Shown one piece after another: positions 1 through 7,335 of a stretch of 45,994 bases of DNA. The DNA lies in NCBI GenBank assembly GCA_902774365.1, contig CACYHX010000018.1, positions 1 to 45,994 on the forward strand. Direction: 5' to 3'. The notes under the pieces are model-generated. The model saw nothing but the letters and a program-made list of their open reading frames with translations. It did no database searches and was not told where the DNA came from. Source of the DNA: an uncultured Bacteroidia bacterium. GTDB lineage: Bacteria > Bacteroidota > Bacteroidia > Bacteroidales > F082. The stretch's first letter is position 1; every line of letters starts with the position of its first letter. Made by a program: the position numbers and the translations under genes.

Positions 1-85
1 TTCTCAATTTTGAAATGTTTAAACTCATTATTTTATCTGATTTTCAATTATTTGCAAATACAAATCAGGCTTTTGATTCGGGCTG

Positions 86-93
86 CAAAGGTA
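86..93 (-). promoter_or_regulatory. -7 box (TACCTTTG) firing leftward out of the window
   Basis: The minus strand reads TACCTTTG, a full match to the Bacteroidota -7 consensus TAnnTTTG, followed by GC as in many promoters of this window. It points left, so a gene on the minus strand probably starts before base 1. Confidence 0.45.
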
Positions 94-134
94 GGGAAAA
101 AATCAATACCAAAAAAGCTCATTCCAATTTGGCA

Positions 135-149
135 CATTCCTACGGAATG
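135..149. repeat. small palindrome CATTCC-TAC-GGAATG
   Basis: A perfect 6-bp stem with loop TAC. The core CCTACGG is the same as in the larger palindrome at 8416-8428, so both may belong to one class of dispersed intergenic hairpin. It lies between two outward-facing promoters. Confidence 0.4.
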
Positions 150-197
150 CAAAAGGCCGAAAACCTACCTTATTTCGGAAAACATACAACTTTTTAC

Positions 198-205
198 TAT
201 CTTTG
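198..205 (+). promoter_or_regulatory. -7 box (TATCTTTG) for the gene at 263
   Basis: TATCTTTG matches TAnnTTTG exactly and lies 57 nt before the ATG at 263. A weak TTTC sits about 20 bases upstream where the -33 TTTG would be expected. Confidence 0.5.
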
Positions 206-262
206 CTTCGCGTATTAGCAAACATCATCAACACAGGAAAAAACTCTACAAATCTCAAGATT

Positions 263-922
263 ATGGCAAGGATTAAAGATCATTACCACCTGACCCACAA
301 CGACAAATTCGTAGGAGTTTATTATGTTTTCGACGACCACACCTACGACTATAGGGTCAGCTGTTGGGAATCCGACATCAAGGACTGCAAAGACCTGTTG
401 GCACAGATGGGACTGCTGAAAGACATAGAATCGAAGGAACCTGTCGCCGCCATTGAAGCGATGATGAAGGAAGAATACCGCGTCGCAGGCACGAAAAGGC
501 CTATTTATAAGGTCGGAGGCTTCACCTTGAAGCGAATTCCTCAGGAGACCAACGACCGCTTCCTAGTGTATAGCCGAGGTGCCAAGAAGAATGAGCCTGG
601 CTACTCGGACAAAGACCATTCCGCTCCGCATTATGAAGGTGAAAAAACGCCGGAAGGGATGAGGGAATGGACCACCTGGTATGCCTTCGTCAAGATGGAC
701 GATGGCACATACGAGGCGGCACTCGACGAATCATGGTGGTGGGGTGGCGGCCACAATGACGGCGGCACCATCCACACCGACATCCCCGAAGAATGGTTTG
801 AATTGTCCTACGACGAATTTCTTGAAAATGTGGTGACGCTTTCGGCGGCTGCGCATTATGGATTCACACCCGATGAACTGAAAGAAAAGAAAGGCTTGAA
901 GGAGTTCTTGGGGTTCAATTGA
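263..922 (+). CDS. hypothetical protein, 219 aa
   Basis: I do not recognise this protein. The frame is open further upstream from a TTG at 203, but the ATG at 263 (MARIKDHYH...) is preferred because the upstream part overlaps the -7 box. The protein is soluble-looking, acidic and rich in aromatic residues, with no signal peptide or membrane segment. It has a tryptophan/glycine patch (ESWWWGGGHNDGG) near residue 160 and a charged C-terminus. It ends convergently, 16 nt from the small Imm32-like gene on the other strand. The neighbour invites a toxin/immunity reading, but nothing in this protein shows a toxin domain. Base composition is ordinary for the window. Confidence 0.75.
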   Translation: MARIKDHYHLTHNDKFVGVYYVFDDHTYDYRVSCWESDIKDCKDLLAQMGLLKDIESKEPVAAIEAMMKEEYRVAGTKRPIYKVGGFTLKRIPQETNDRFLVYSRGAKKNEPGYSDKDHSAPHYEGEKTPEGMREWTTWYAFVKMDDGTYEAALDESWWWGGGHNDGGTIHTDIPEEWFELSYDEFLENVVTLSAAAHYGFTPDELKEKKGLKEFLGFN

Positions 923-938
923 CCAGTCTCCCAATTGA

Positions 939-1154
939 TTAATCTGGTAGTTTCTCGACGATTAATTCCACTGAGTGTTCCTCCAAAGAATTGTATTCGT
1001 CGAGATGAAAGTGTGAATGCGACTCCTCATCGGCGAGCGCCATAAAATGATTGGCCAGCGAACGCAGCCCTGCTGCATTGGCGGAAATGACCATCGAGCC
1101 ATCTGTCTCAATTCTCGTGGCTATAGTGAAGCCGTCCTCCCATTTTAATTCCAT
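939..1154 (-). CDS. small Imm32-like protein (orphan immunity-type)
   Basis: This 71-residue protein starts at MELKWEDGF; an upstream in-frame start at 1181 would overlap the promoter. It shows the pattern I associate with the Imm32 immunity family: an N-terminal strand region, then I-S-A-N-x-x-G-L-x-S-L-A-N-H-x-x-x-L-A near residues 24-42, then a SHxHxDEYNSLEE stretch, then a terminal (V)ELIVEK. Imm32 proteins are usually found beside polymorphic toxins, but no toxin is recognisable here. The convergent gene at 263-922 is the only neighbour of unknown function. Family assignment is from memory of the motif pattern and should be treated as tentative; that it is a real gene is supported by its own -7 box 25 nt upstream. 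Confidence 0.6.
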   Translation of the reverse strand: MELKWEDGFTIATRIETDGSMVISANAAGLRSLANHFMALADEESHSHFHLDEYNSLEEHSVELIVEKLPD

Positions 1155-1178
1155 AACAACTTGATTTGTAATATAGTG

Positions 1179-1186
1179 CAAAGATA
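1179..1186 (-). promoter_or_regulatory. -7 box for the Imm32-like gene
   Basis: The minus strand reads TATCTTTG, 24 nt ahead of the ATG at 1154. No clear TTTG at the standard -33 distance; a CAAA on the plus strand at 1203-1206 is slightly too close. Confidence 0.5.
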
Positions 1187-1199
1187 CAATTTTTGCGAT

Positions 1200-1697
1200 T
1201 TACAAAAGGCGCCCTTCCAGTTTCAGCAAGGCGATTTTGTTGTGAATGCCCCCACCGTAACCCGTGAGGTTGCCGTTGGCACCCATCACGCGATGGCAAG
1301 GTACGATGAGACAAATGGGATTCCATCCCACTGCGCCACCTACCGCCTGTGCCGAATTGATTTTCAACCGTTTTGCGATTTCTCCATAGGTCATGGTTTT
1401 CCCGAAAGGTATCTCTCTCACGATATCCAACACCGCCTTGCGGAATGGCGTCAGGCATTCCATGCGGTAGGCCGGTATGAAATCAGGTTGACGGCCTGTG
1501 AAATAGACATCCAGCCATTGATAGGTGTCATGGATTACGGGCGGTAGAGACGTGCCATGGCGCGTCTCTACAACGCCCAATAGATGTTTGTTCTCGTCAC
1601 GCGAGCCAGCAAACCAAAGGCCCGTCAACGACTTGCCGTCGGTGCTCATCAAAAGGTCATCGAAACCCTCTGGTGTGGGATAGCGGAACACGGCCAT
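1200..1697 (-). CDS. ogt: methylated-DNA--protein-cysteine methyltransferase
   Basis: Repairs O6-alkylguanine by moving the alkyl group to its own cysteine. The C-terminal domain is complete: an FRKAVLDIVREIPFGKTMTYGEIA helical region, then the active-site motif VPCHRV with nucleophile C134, then GNLTGYGGG. The protein has 165 residues, the usual size for a free-standing Ogt. The start at 1697 was chosen because GGAGG lies just upstream, inside the end of the GNAT gene, whose stop is only 2 nt away, so the two are translationally close-coupled. Unusual: residues 43-51 (VETRHGTSL) are encoded by a 28-bp palindrome of a repeat family also found at 26918 and 37027; it lies in the variable linker between the two domains and keeps the frame open. 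Confidence 0.93.
   Translation of the reverse strand: MAVFRYPTPEGFDDLLMSTDGKSLTGLWFAGSRDENKHLLGVVETRHGTSLPPVIHDTYQWLDVYFTGRQPDFIPAYRMECLTPFRKAVLDIVREIPFGKTMTYGEIAKRLKINSAQAVGGAVGWNPICLIVPCHRVMGANGNLTGYGGGIHNKIALLKLEGRLL
1544..1571. repeat. GTAGAGACG-N10-CGTCTCTAC palindrome inside ogt
   Basis: A 28-bp near-perfect palindrome (one mismatched pair, core TGCCATGGCG). Its 9-bp arms are identical to those at 26918-26945 and 37027-37054. It lies within the ogt coding sequence. Confidence 0.85.
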
Positions 1698-1699
1698 CG

Positions 1700-2185
1700 T
1701 CAATCCTCCGTAGCAAATTTGTGCAAAGCCGTCTCGTCCAAACGCTGCACGGTCCATTCGTCCATGGGCACGGCGCCGATGCTGCGGTAGACCTCCAGTG
1801 CAGGTTTGTTCCAGTCGAGGCAGATCCACTCCATGCGACCGCAGTTGCGCTCCACGGCGATCTTGGCTAGGTATTTCAACAAGGCCTTGCCGTAACCCCT
1901 ACCGCGTTTCTCGGGAAGGATGAACAGGTCTTCGAGATACAGGCCCTTGCGCCCGACAAAGGTGGAGAAGTTGTGGAAAAACAAGGCGAATCCGACGACC
2001 GCGCCGTCTTCCTCGGCAAAGACCACCTCGGCGGAATGTTCCACAAACAGGGAATGATAGATGGTGGCTTCGTCGGCCACAACCTCATCGGCGCATTTCT
2101 CGTAAACGGCGAGTTTCTTGATAAATTCAAGGACAAGGCCAGCCTCTTCGGGCTTCGCGGGACGGATATTGAATTGATTACTCAT
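1700..2185 (-). CDS. GNAT family N-acetyltransferase
   Basis: A 161-residue acyl-CoA-dependent N-acetyltransferase. The protein begins MSNQFNIRPAKPEEAGLV, a classic GNAT first strand, and has the coenzyme-A loop R-G-R-G-Y-G-K-A in the segment LFILPEKRGRGYGKALL, followed by the LDWN-P-A-x-x-x-Y-x-x-x-G-A pattern near the end. It resembles the diamine/thialysine acetyltransferase branch, but the substrate cannot be fixed. It is the middle gene of a phzF-like / GNAT / ogt run, with 53 nt to the upstream gene and 2 nt to ogt. A TATCTTTG box at 2208-2215 could also start transcription here. Confidence 0.9.
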   Translation of the reverse strand: MSNQFNIRPAKPEEAGLVLEFIKKLAVYEKCADEVVADEATIYHSLFVEHSAEVVFAEEDGAVVGFALFFHNFSTFVGRKGLYLEDLFILPEKRGRGYGKALLKYLAKIAVERNCGRMEWICLDWNKPALEVYRSIGAVPMDEWTVQRLDETALHKFATED

Positions 2186-2207
2186 GGTTTGACTATTTTT
2201 AAAAGTG

Positions 2208-2215
2208 CAAAGATA
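2208..2215 (-). promoter_or_regulatory. -7 box ahead of the GNAT gene
   Basis: The minus strand reads TATCTTTG 22 nt before the GNAT ATG. It suggests an internal promoter between the phzF-like gene and GNAT/ogt, with a very short leader. Confidence 0.4.
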
Positions 2216-2238
2216 TTCGTTTTTCAGCATCTTGCCTC

Positions 2239-3075
2239 CTATATACAAAACTCGCCTTTCGCGACTATCGCCGCCGTCCCGCCCACATAGATGTCACCCT
2301 CCTTGTCGATACGCGTTGCAACAACGGAAGGCCGTCCCATGGCCTCCCCTTGCACGAAGGCACATTCCGCTTCGGCGCCGAGGCATCCGTTTTGTTGTAG
2401 GTAATAGGTCAAAGCGGCATTGGCCGTGCCCGTGGCCGATTCTTCAGGCACGCCGTACAAAGGCCCGAAGTCGCGGACATGGGCCGTGTAGCCATCGTTG
2501 GCGAAGGCAAAGACATGGAAACTGACGGCATCGTATCTCTTGGTAATAGCAGTGATAGCCTCCATGTCGGGATTCAAGGCCTGCAAGGTGTCCATATCGG
2601 GCAGTGGGATCATCAGGTCGGGAAGGCCGGAGTAGGCGATTTGGACGGGCATAGACGGTTGGTAATCATTGACGCCCAATGCCTTATAGATTTCTCCCGT
2701 CTCTTCAATGGTAGCAACAATGCGAGGCATGGCCATCTGCATCATCACCCTCTTCCCTGCTTCGATGCGCAAATCGCCAGCAAGGGTATGGCAAAGACAG
2801 GTTCCCTTTGCCAACCCTTCATGGTGCAACAAATAGAACGATGCGATAGTAGCGTGACCACACAGCTCCACCTCGGCTTTGGGCGTGAAATACCTGATAG
2901 TAAACTCCTTATCGGAATGCCGTCTGATGAAAGCCGTTTCCGAATAGCGCAACTCTGCGGCGATTTTCAGCATCAGCTTCTCTTCGGGAAACCGTTCCGA
3001 TTCAAGCAACACCACGCCAGCGGGATTGCCACCAAAAAGCTGGTCGGTGAAGGCATCGACGATGAAATATCTCAT
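2239..3075 (-). CDS. PhzF family isomerase
   Basis: A 278-residue member of the PhzF/YddE epimerase-like family. It opens with FIVDAFTDQLFGGNPAGVVLL, where G-G-N-P-A-G-V is the family signature, and the family's catalytic acid is expected in the SETAFI segment near residue 45. Further conserved pieces are ELCGHATIAS and the GVPEESATGTANAAL segment in the second half. In phenazine producers PhzF isomerises trans-2,3-dihydro-3-hydroxyanthranilate, but no other phenazine gene is present, so the substrate here is unknown and a general metabolite-isomerase role is more likely. First gene of a short minus-strand run with GNAT and ogt. Confidence 0.9.
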   Translation of the reverse strand: MRYFIVDAFTDQLFGGNPAGVVLLESERFPEEKLMLKIAAELRYSETAFIRRHSDKEFTIRYFTPKAEVELCGHATIASFYLLHHEGLAKGTCLCHTLAGDLRIEAGKRVMMQMAMPRIVATIEETGEIYKALGVNDYQPSMPVQIAYSGLPDLMIPLPDMDTLQALNPDMEAITAITKRYDAVSFHVFAFANDGYTAHVRDFGPLYGVPEESATGTANAALTYYLQQNGCLGAEAECAFVQGEAMGRPSVVATRIDKEGDIYVGGTAAIVAKGEFCI

Positions 3076-3093
3076 TTTACTTTTCTTATTCGA

Positions 3094-4491
3094 TTATTTA
3101 AGCTTTTTCACTGGGAAAGTGAAATACGTATCCGGGAACGGCTCATTCTTCAAAGTGAAGTGCCACCACTCTTCATCGAGAGGTTGGAAGCCGTGACGCA
3201 TCATGGCTTCGCGCAGTATCATGCGGTTGTGGAATTGTTCGGCGGTGATTGGGGCGTTGCCTTTGTACTTGCCCGTCTTGGGGTCTCCTCCATAGTCGGG
3301 ATGGCTCTCACGACCAAACCAGTCGAAGGTGCCGCCCATGTCCACTTCTTTTTCCGTCGCCATGTCGAACAAGGTCAGGTCGACGGTAGAGCCGCGTGTG
3401 TGCCCACTCTTCTCCAAGATATAGCCCAACTTGAAAAGTTTATCTCGTGGCACCTTGGGATAGAAATAAGGCTTCATAAGTGTATCGTTGACATCGGCGG
3501 CCCAGCGCATAAAGTGGTCGACGGCGCACTGCGGGCGGTAGGCATCAAAAATCTTAAGGCGATAGCCTTGCTTCAGCAGGTCGTCGCTCACGGCACGCAG
3601 ACTGTCAGCAGCCTGACGGGTAAGCAGTGCGACCGGCTCTTCATAGCCGTCTATACGTGTCCCAACAAAGTTATAAGTGCTGTAATAGCGAATCTCCAAA
3701 ATGGCATCGGGGACGGCCTCCGCCAGATTCACGAATTGGCTGTAGTCGTCGGTGGAGGGCATTGCTCCTGTCAACGACTTAAATTCCCTCTGTGCCTTGT
3801 CGAGTTGCGCAAGGAACTCAGGGCTGGTATGCAGGCGAGCCATACCGATGGCAGCACAGAGACGGCTGGCCTCCACGTCACTCTGCCAGTGCGCACCTGC
3901 GATGACACGGCTCTCACCATACATGAAACCCCGAGCCATGATGGTATCGGCATTGGCTGGGTTGACCTCTGAGAGCAGCAAAGCGGCGGCATAACCACGC
4001 TGGCTGTGCCCCGAGGGATAGGAGCCCTCGCCTGACAGTTCAGCCTCTTCATACATAGTAAGCATGTGCTCATGGAAACGCTCAAACGGGCGCTTGCGAT
4101 GGTAATAAGCCTTCGGCCTGACGCGTGTCTGGTCGATGGTGGAGAGGCTGTTCACCAGGAATTTATAAATTTCAGGGGTGCCATCCTTGGAAATCTCAAG
4201 GCCGAAAGGCACACTAAAAACGGCAAAAAGCGAATCATAGTTCCATACCGCATCACGAAACACGAGGGCGGCGCGAACCGAGTCATTCCGCTGCGTCTTG
4301 CCCCACAAGTAACGCATGATGTCATGGGCAAAGTCAACCCCAACAGTGTCGGGCGGAGGTGGCAGACATTTGATAAGGTCAGGCATCTCGTCGGCGCTGA
4401 AATACAACTTAACATCGTTGTTTTGAGCCTTGATTTGAAGGCTGCCGCAGAATAAGATGGCGGCGAACATCAGCACGGTAATACGTTTCAT
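3094..4491 (-). CDS. PAP2 phosphatase fused to VanX-type D-Ala-D-Ala dipeptidase
   Basis: One 465-residue exported protein with two complete enzyme halves. A signal peptide ends near KAQ (residues 1-23). Residues about 100-215 carry all three PAP2 phosphatase motifs: K127-x6-R134-P135, P-S-G-H162, and S194-R195-x5-H201-x3-D205, in the soluble class A acid phosphatase style without membrane helices. Residues about 255-465 are a VanX/DdpX dipeptidase: R319 in DAYRPQ, zinc ligands H364 (SGHTRGSTVD) and D371, and E441-W-W-H444 with the catalytic glutamate and third ligand. By family knowledge the first half removes phosphate from phosphomonoesters or lipid pyrophosphates and the second splits D-Ala-D-Ala. 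Acting together in the periplasm they could recycle cell-wall material; this is inference. It starts 3 nt after the bcp stop, so the two are probably one transcript. Confidence 0.9.
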   Translation of the reverse strand: MKRITVLMFAAILFCGSLQIKAQNNDVKLYFSADEMPDLIKCLPPPPDTVGVDFAHDIMRYLWGKTQRNDSVRAALVFRDAVWNYDSLFAVFSVPFGLEISKDGTPEIYKFLVNSLSTIDQTRVRPKAYYHRKRPFERFHEHMLTMYEEAELSGEGSYPSGHSQRGYAAALLLSEVNPANADTIMARGFMYGESRVIAGAHWQSDVEASRLCAAIGMARLHTSPEFLAQLDKAQREFKSLTGAMPSTDDYSQFVNLAEAVPDAILEIRYYSTYNFVGTRIDGYEEPVALLTRQAADSLRAVSDDLLKQGYRLKIFDAYRPQCAVDHFMRWAADVNDTLMKPYFYPKVPRDKLFKLGYILEKSGHTRGSTVDLTLFDMATEKEVDMGGTFDWFGRESHPDYGGDPKTGKYKGNAPITAEQFHNRMILREAMMRHGFQPLDEEWWHFTLKNEPFPDTYFTFPVKKLK

Positions 4492-4494
4492 ATT

Positions 4495-4938
4495 CTATAG
4501 TATTTGAGCCGTGTGATTTTTAGTGTCAACTTTACCGATGGCGTCAATGATAACGCCTTCTTCATCAATGACGTAAGTGGTGCGCAGCGTGCCTTCAGTC
4601 ACTTTGCCATACATCTTCTTTTCGCCCCAAGCTTCGTAAGCCTTCAAGATGGTCAGGTCGGTGTCGGCGATGAGGTGGAAAGGCAGGTTGTATTTGGCAA
4701 TGAAGTTTTGATGCGACTTGGCACTATCGCGGCTGACACCCAGCACGTTATAGCCTAAAGCAAGGAAACGCTCATAGTTGTCGCGAAGGTCGCAGGCCTC
4801 AGCGGTGCAGCCCGGGGTGCTGTCCTTGGGATAGAAATAGAGCACCAGTTTCTTTCCGGCAAAATCGGTGAGTTTAACGAGGTTTCCGTTCTCGTCTTGC
4901 CCTTCAAAATAAGGGGCTTTTGTTCCTTTTTGTAGCAT
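4495..4938 (-). CDS. bcp: thioredoxin-dependent peroxiredoxin (Bcp/PrxQ)
   Basis: A 147-residue atypical 2-Cys peroxiredoxin that reduces hydrogen peroxide and organic peroxides with thioredoxin. The peroxidatic and resolving cysteines are C44 and C49 in STPGCTAEACDLRD, the five-residue spacing typical of Bcp. Other family pieces are YFYPKD before the site and NVLGVSRDSAKSH after it. The length is slightly short for the family (about 150-155), trimmed at the C-terminus, which still ends with the usual K-x-H-x-x-x-(I/V)-L. Followed 3 nt later by the PAP2-VanX gene. A hairpin at 4954-4982 separates it from the upstream lipoprotein gene. Confidence 0.95.
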   Translation of the reverse strand: MLQKGTKAPYFEGQDENGNLVKLTDFAGKKLVLYFYPKDSTPGCTAEACDLRDNYERFLALGYNVLGVSRDSAKSHQNFIAKYNLPFHLIADTDLTILKAYEAWGEKKMYGKVTEGTLRTTYVIDEEGVIIDAIGKVDTKNHTAQIL

Positions 4939-4953
4939 AGTTTCTAATTGAAA

Positions 4954-4982
4954 GCAGCGCCAGCCGTAATGACTGGCGCTGC
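4954..4982 (-). terminator. GC-rich hairpin after the lipoprotein gene
   Basis: GCAGCGCCAG and CTGGCGCTGC form a perfect 10-bp stem with a 9-nt loop, downstream of the lipoprotein stop and 16 nt before the bcp start. The T-run after it is short, so it may attenuate or protect RNA ends rather than stop transcription fully. Confidence 0.6.
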
Positions 4983-5010
4983 CATTTTGAATTAGGGATT
5001 GAGGTCCTTT

Positions 5011-5544
5011 TTATTTGAATGTGACGGATTTGAACACATGTTGGGCCACCTCGCCTCCCAGTTGTTTCTCGAAACCGGGTTCATAGCAGACAGACATTGA
5101 CACCATCTTAGGACCATTGACCACGACGTAGTCAATTTGGGTCACATACTGCCCGGGAGCGGTATAGGTGATGTAGTTGTCGCCTTGTTCCACATTCGTG
5201 AATTCACTGAAATCGTGCCATTCCTTCAGTGCTGCAACAACTTTTTCAATGTCGTAATCGCCTTCCCAGTTTTCATCACCGGAGATGTCGATGCGGTTGA
5301 AAGTGATTTCATCTTTTTTGCTCTCAAGAGAGAACACGGTTCCTTCGTCACCCATTGCTTCCCCTCTCTGCACCATGGTACTAGGAACTTCAACGGTGAA
5401 TCCATACTTATCGTTAGTATAAGTCTGGTACTTGGTCTCGGCATTTTTGCCGTTCTTGCCTTCAGCGCCATCGCCGCCTTTGTTTCCACATGCGACAAAA
5501 GTCATGGCCAATGCAGCAAACATAATCAATGTAATCTTCTTCAT
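5011..5544 (-). CDS. lipoprotein of unknown function, 177 aa
   Basis: The N-terminus is a lipoprotein signal with lipobox T-F-V-A-C19, followed by a glycine/lysine-rich linker to about residue 38. The remainder (YTNDKYGFTVEVPSTM onwards) looks like a small beta-rich globular domain that ends YVTQIDYVVVNGPKMVSMSVCYEPGFE...VFKSVTFK. This layout (short linker, then 'YGF-x-V-x-V-P' domain) is common in Bacteroidales lipoproteins with no known role. It is transcribed alone, with a TATATTTG box at 5605-5612 and a hairpin after the stop. Confidence 0.85.
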   Translation of the reverse strand: MKKITLIMFAALAMTFVACGNKGGDGAEGKNGKNAETKYQTYTNDKYGFTVEVPSTMVQRGEAMGDEGTVFSLESKKDEITFNRIDISGDENWEGDYDIEKVVAALKEWHDFSEFTNVEQGDNYITYTAPGQYVTQIDYVVVNGPKMVSMSVCYEPGFEKQLGGEVAQHVFKSVTFK

Positions 5545-5604
5545 AGTGATAATGATTTAGTTAATAATAATGTTGGTATTGTCTTTCGTTTTTCTATTAT
5601 TTTG

Positions 5605-5612
5605 CAAATATA
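5605..5612 (-). promoter_or_regulatory. -7 box for the lipoprotein gene
   Basis: The minus strand reads TATATTTG, a full match to TAnnTTTG, giving a leader of about 55 nt before the ATG at 5544. Confidence 0.5.
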
Positions 5613-5646
5613 TAACATATTTACTAAACAATTGACAATTCGTCGT

Positions 5647-5670
5647 AAAAAAAGCACGGAAGCTTTTTTT
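5647..5670 (-). terminator. terminator after comM/yifB
   Basis: Seven A, GC, a 6-nt loop, GC and seven T: a 9-bp stem just past the yifB-family stop at 5677. It is symmetric, so it could work in both directions. Confidence 0.75.
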
Positions 5671-5676
5671 CATAGT

Positions 5677-7209
5677 TCAGTTCCCCCAGCTATCCCTGTC
5701 CAGACTCCTATAATTAATAGCCTCGGCCAAGTGTCCTGTTTGAATACTTTCGCTGCTGTCAAGATCGGCGATTGTACGGGAGACCTTTAGAATCCTATCG
5801 TATGCGCGGGCCGAAAGTCCCAAGCGATTCATGGCATTTTTCAAGATGGTGCGGCAGTCTTCGTCCAAGTCACAATATTTCTGGATGAGTTGCGAAGTCA
5901 TCTGGGCGTTAGCATGGATGGAGGGATAACCTGCGTAGCGTTCTTCTTGTATCTTCCTCGCCTTGATGACACGCTCGCGTACCACCGCACTCGACTCGCC
6001 ACTGTTCTTTGACGACAGATCTTTGTAGGCCACAGGCACGACCTCAACGTGCAAGTCGATGCGATCCATCAAAGGGCCGCTGATGCGGTTGAGGTACTGC
6101 TGCACCATGCCTGGCTTGCAGGTACATTCCTTGTCGGGGTGGTTGTAATAGCCGCAGGGACAGGGATTCATCGCCGCCACCAACATGAAACTGGCCGGGA
6201 AGTCGACGGTCATTTTGGCGCGAGAGATGGTCACGATCCTATCCTCCATCGGCTGCCTCATTACCTCTAAGACAGTGCGTTTGAACTCGGGGAGCTCGTC
6301 AAGGAAGAGCACACCGTTGTGGGCCAACGATATCTCTCCTGGCTGCGGATAGGTGCCACCGCCCACCAGGCCGGCATCGCTGATCGTGTGATGGGGACTA
6401 CGAAACGGCCTCGTCCTGACTAGGGTCGCATTGCGGCCCATCAGCCCTGCCACGGAGTGTATCTTGGTCGTCTCCAAGGCTTCCGCCATCGTCAATGGCG
6501 GCAAGATGGTGGGCATACGCTTGGCGAGCATGGTCTTGCCGCTTCCGGGAGGGCCGATGAGAATGACATTATGCCCACCCGCTGCTGCAATCTCCAAGGC
6601 GCGTTTGATGTTCTCCTGCCCTTTGACGTCGCTGAAGTCGAACTCAAAACCGTTATCCTGCCACGACTCCGCCATATCGACGGTCACGGGCTGGATGAGC
6701 AGTTCTCCGTTTAGGATAGAGACAACATCATGAATGTTTTCCACGCCATACACGTCCAAGCCCTCCACCACGGCGGCCTCGCGTGCGTTGGATTTAGGTA
6801 CGATAAGTCCACGGAAGCCGTCTTGTTTCGCCTTGATGGCGATGGGCAAGGCGCCTTTGATGGGCTTGAGCGTGCCGTCGAGGGAGAGCTCGCCCATGAT
6901 GACGAACTGCTCCAACAAGTCGGCACTGATCTGTTCCGATGCCGCCAGCATGCCGATGGCGATGGGCAAGTCATAGGCCGAGCCTTCCTTACGGATGTCG
7001 GCGGGCGCCATGTTGATGACGGTTTTTCTGTGAGGATAGCTATAGCCAAGGTTGGTGACGGCAGCCTCAATGCGCTGCTGGCTCTCCTTGACCGCGTTGT
7101 CGGGCAGGCCGACCAAAAAGAAGTTGATACCTCTGTCGATGTTCACCTCAATGGTGACCAGAATGGCTTCGATGCCGAAAAGGGCACATCCAAATGTCTT
7201 TACTAGCAT
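5677..7209 (-). CDS. comM: YifB/ComM family Mg-chelatase-like AAA+ ATPase
   Basis: A 510-residue AAA+ ATPase; in naturally transformable bacteria ComM is a helicase that extends branch migration of incoming DNA. The order is typical: an N-terminal Lon-protease-like fold domain (ALFGIEAILVTIEVNIDRG..., residues 1-170), the ATPase domain with Walker A GPPGSGKT near residue 220 and a Walker B LFLDELPEF, and a C-terminal Mg-chelatase helical part ending VSRTIADLDSSESIQTGHLAEAINYRSLDR. Length and motifs are complete. Whether this organism is competent cannot be told; homologues are widespread. It follows gldB across a 126-nt spacer containing a decamer array. Confidence 0.95.
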   Translation of the reverse strand: MLVKTFGCALFGIEAILVTIEVNIDRGINFFLVGLPDNAVKESQQRIEAAVTNLGYSYPHRKTVINMAPADIRKEGSAYDLPIAIGMLAASEQISADLLEQFVIMGELSLDGTLKPIKGALPIAIKAKQDGFRGLIVPKSNAREAAVVEGLDVYGVENIHDVVSILNGELLIQPVTVDMAESWQDNGFEFDFSDVKGQENIKRALEIAAAGGHNVILIGPPGSGKTMLAKRMPTILPPLTMAEALETTKIHSVAGLMGRNATLVRTRPFRSPHHTISDAGLVGGGTYPQPGEISLAHNGVLFLDELPEFKRTVLEVMRQPMEDRIVTISRAKMTVDFPASFMLVAAMNPCPCGYYNHPDKECTCKPGMVQQYLNRISGPLMDRIDLHVEVVPVAYKDLSSKNSGESSAVVRERVIKARKIQEERYAGYPSIHANAQMTSQLIQKYCDLDEDCRTILKNAMNRLGLSARAYDRILKVSRTIADLDSSESIQTGHLAEAINYRSLDRDSWGN

Positions 7210-7280
7210 AATTCTTAGTGTTTAAAGTTTCATGCCGCAAAGATGCAACCCTTGTCAAGAAAAAGCCGTTGATTAAACGT

Positions 7281-7320
7281 TTGTAGTCGACTGTAGTCGT
7301 TTGTTGTCGTTTGCTGTCGG
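7281..7320. repeat. four imperfect 10-bp tandem repeats (TTGTAGTCGA type)
   Basis: Four consecutive decamers, TTGTAGTCGA, CTGTAGTCGT, TTGTTGTCGT, TTGCTGTCGG, keep an exact 10-nt register and share T-G-N-N-G-T-C-G. They fill the spacer between the gldB stop and the comM start. Confidence 0.7.
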
Positions 7321-7335
7321 ATATATTGTTGATTA

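Noticed and set aside
10-276. 88-codon frame at the left edge
   Set aside because: TTG start, low-complexity AT-rich product, overlaps two promoter boxes and the real gene at 263.
2239-3075. A phenazine biosynthesis locus
   Set aside because: Only a PhzF-like isomerase is present; no other phz gene is nearby, and the family is broad.
2479-3972. 497-codon open frame on the plus strand
   Set aside because: It lies antisense to the PhzF-like and PAP2-VanX genes and has no recognisable domain; the minus-strand proteins have all catalytic residues.
3094-4491. A vancomycin-resistance cluster
   Set aside because: No vanH, vanA or vanRS-like gene is in the neighbourhood; the VanX-like half is fused to a phosphatase and exported.
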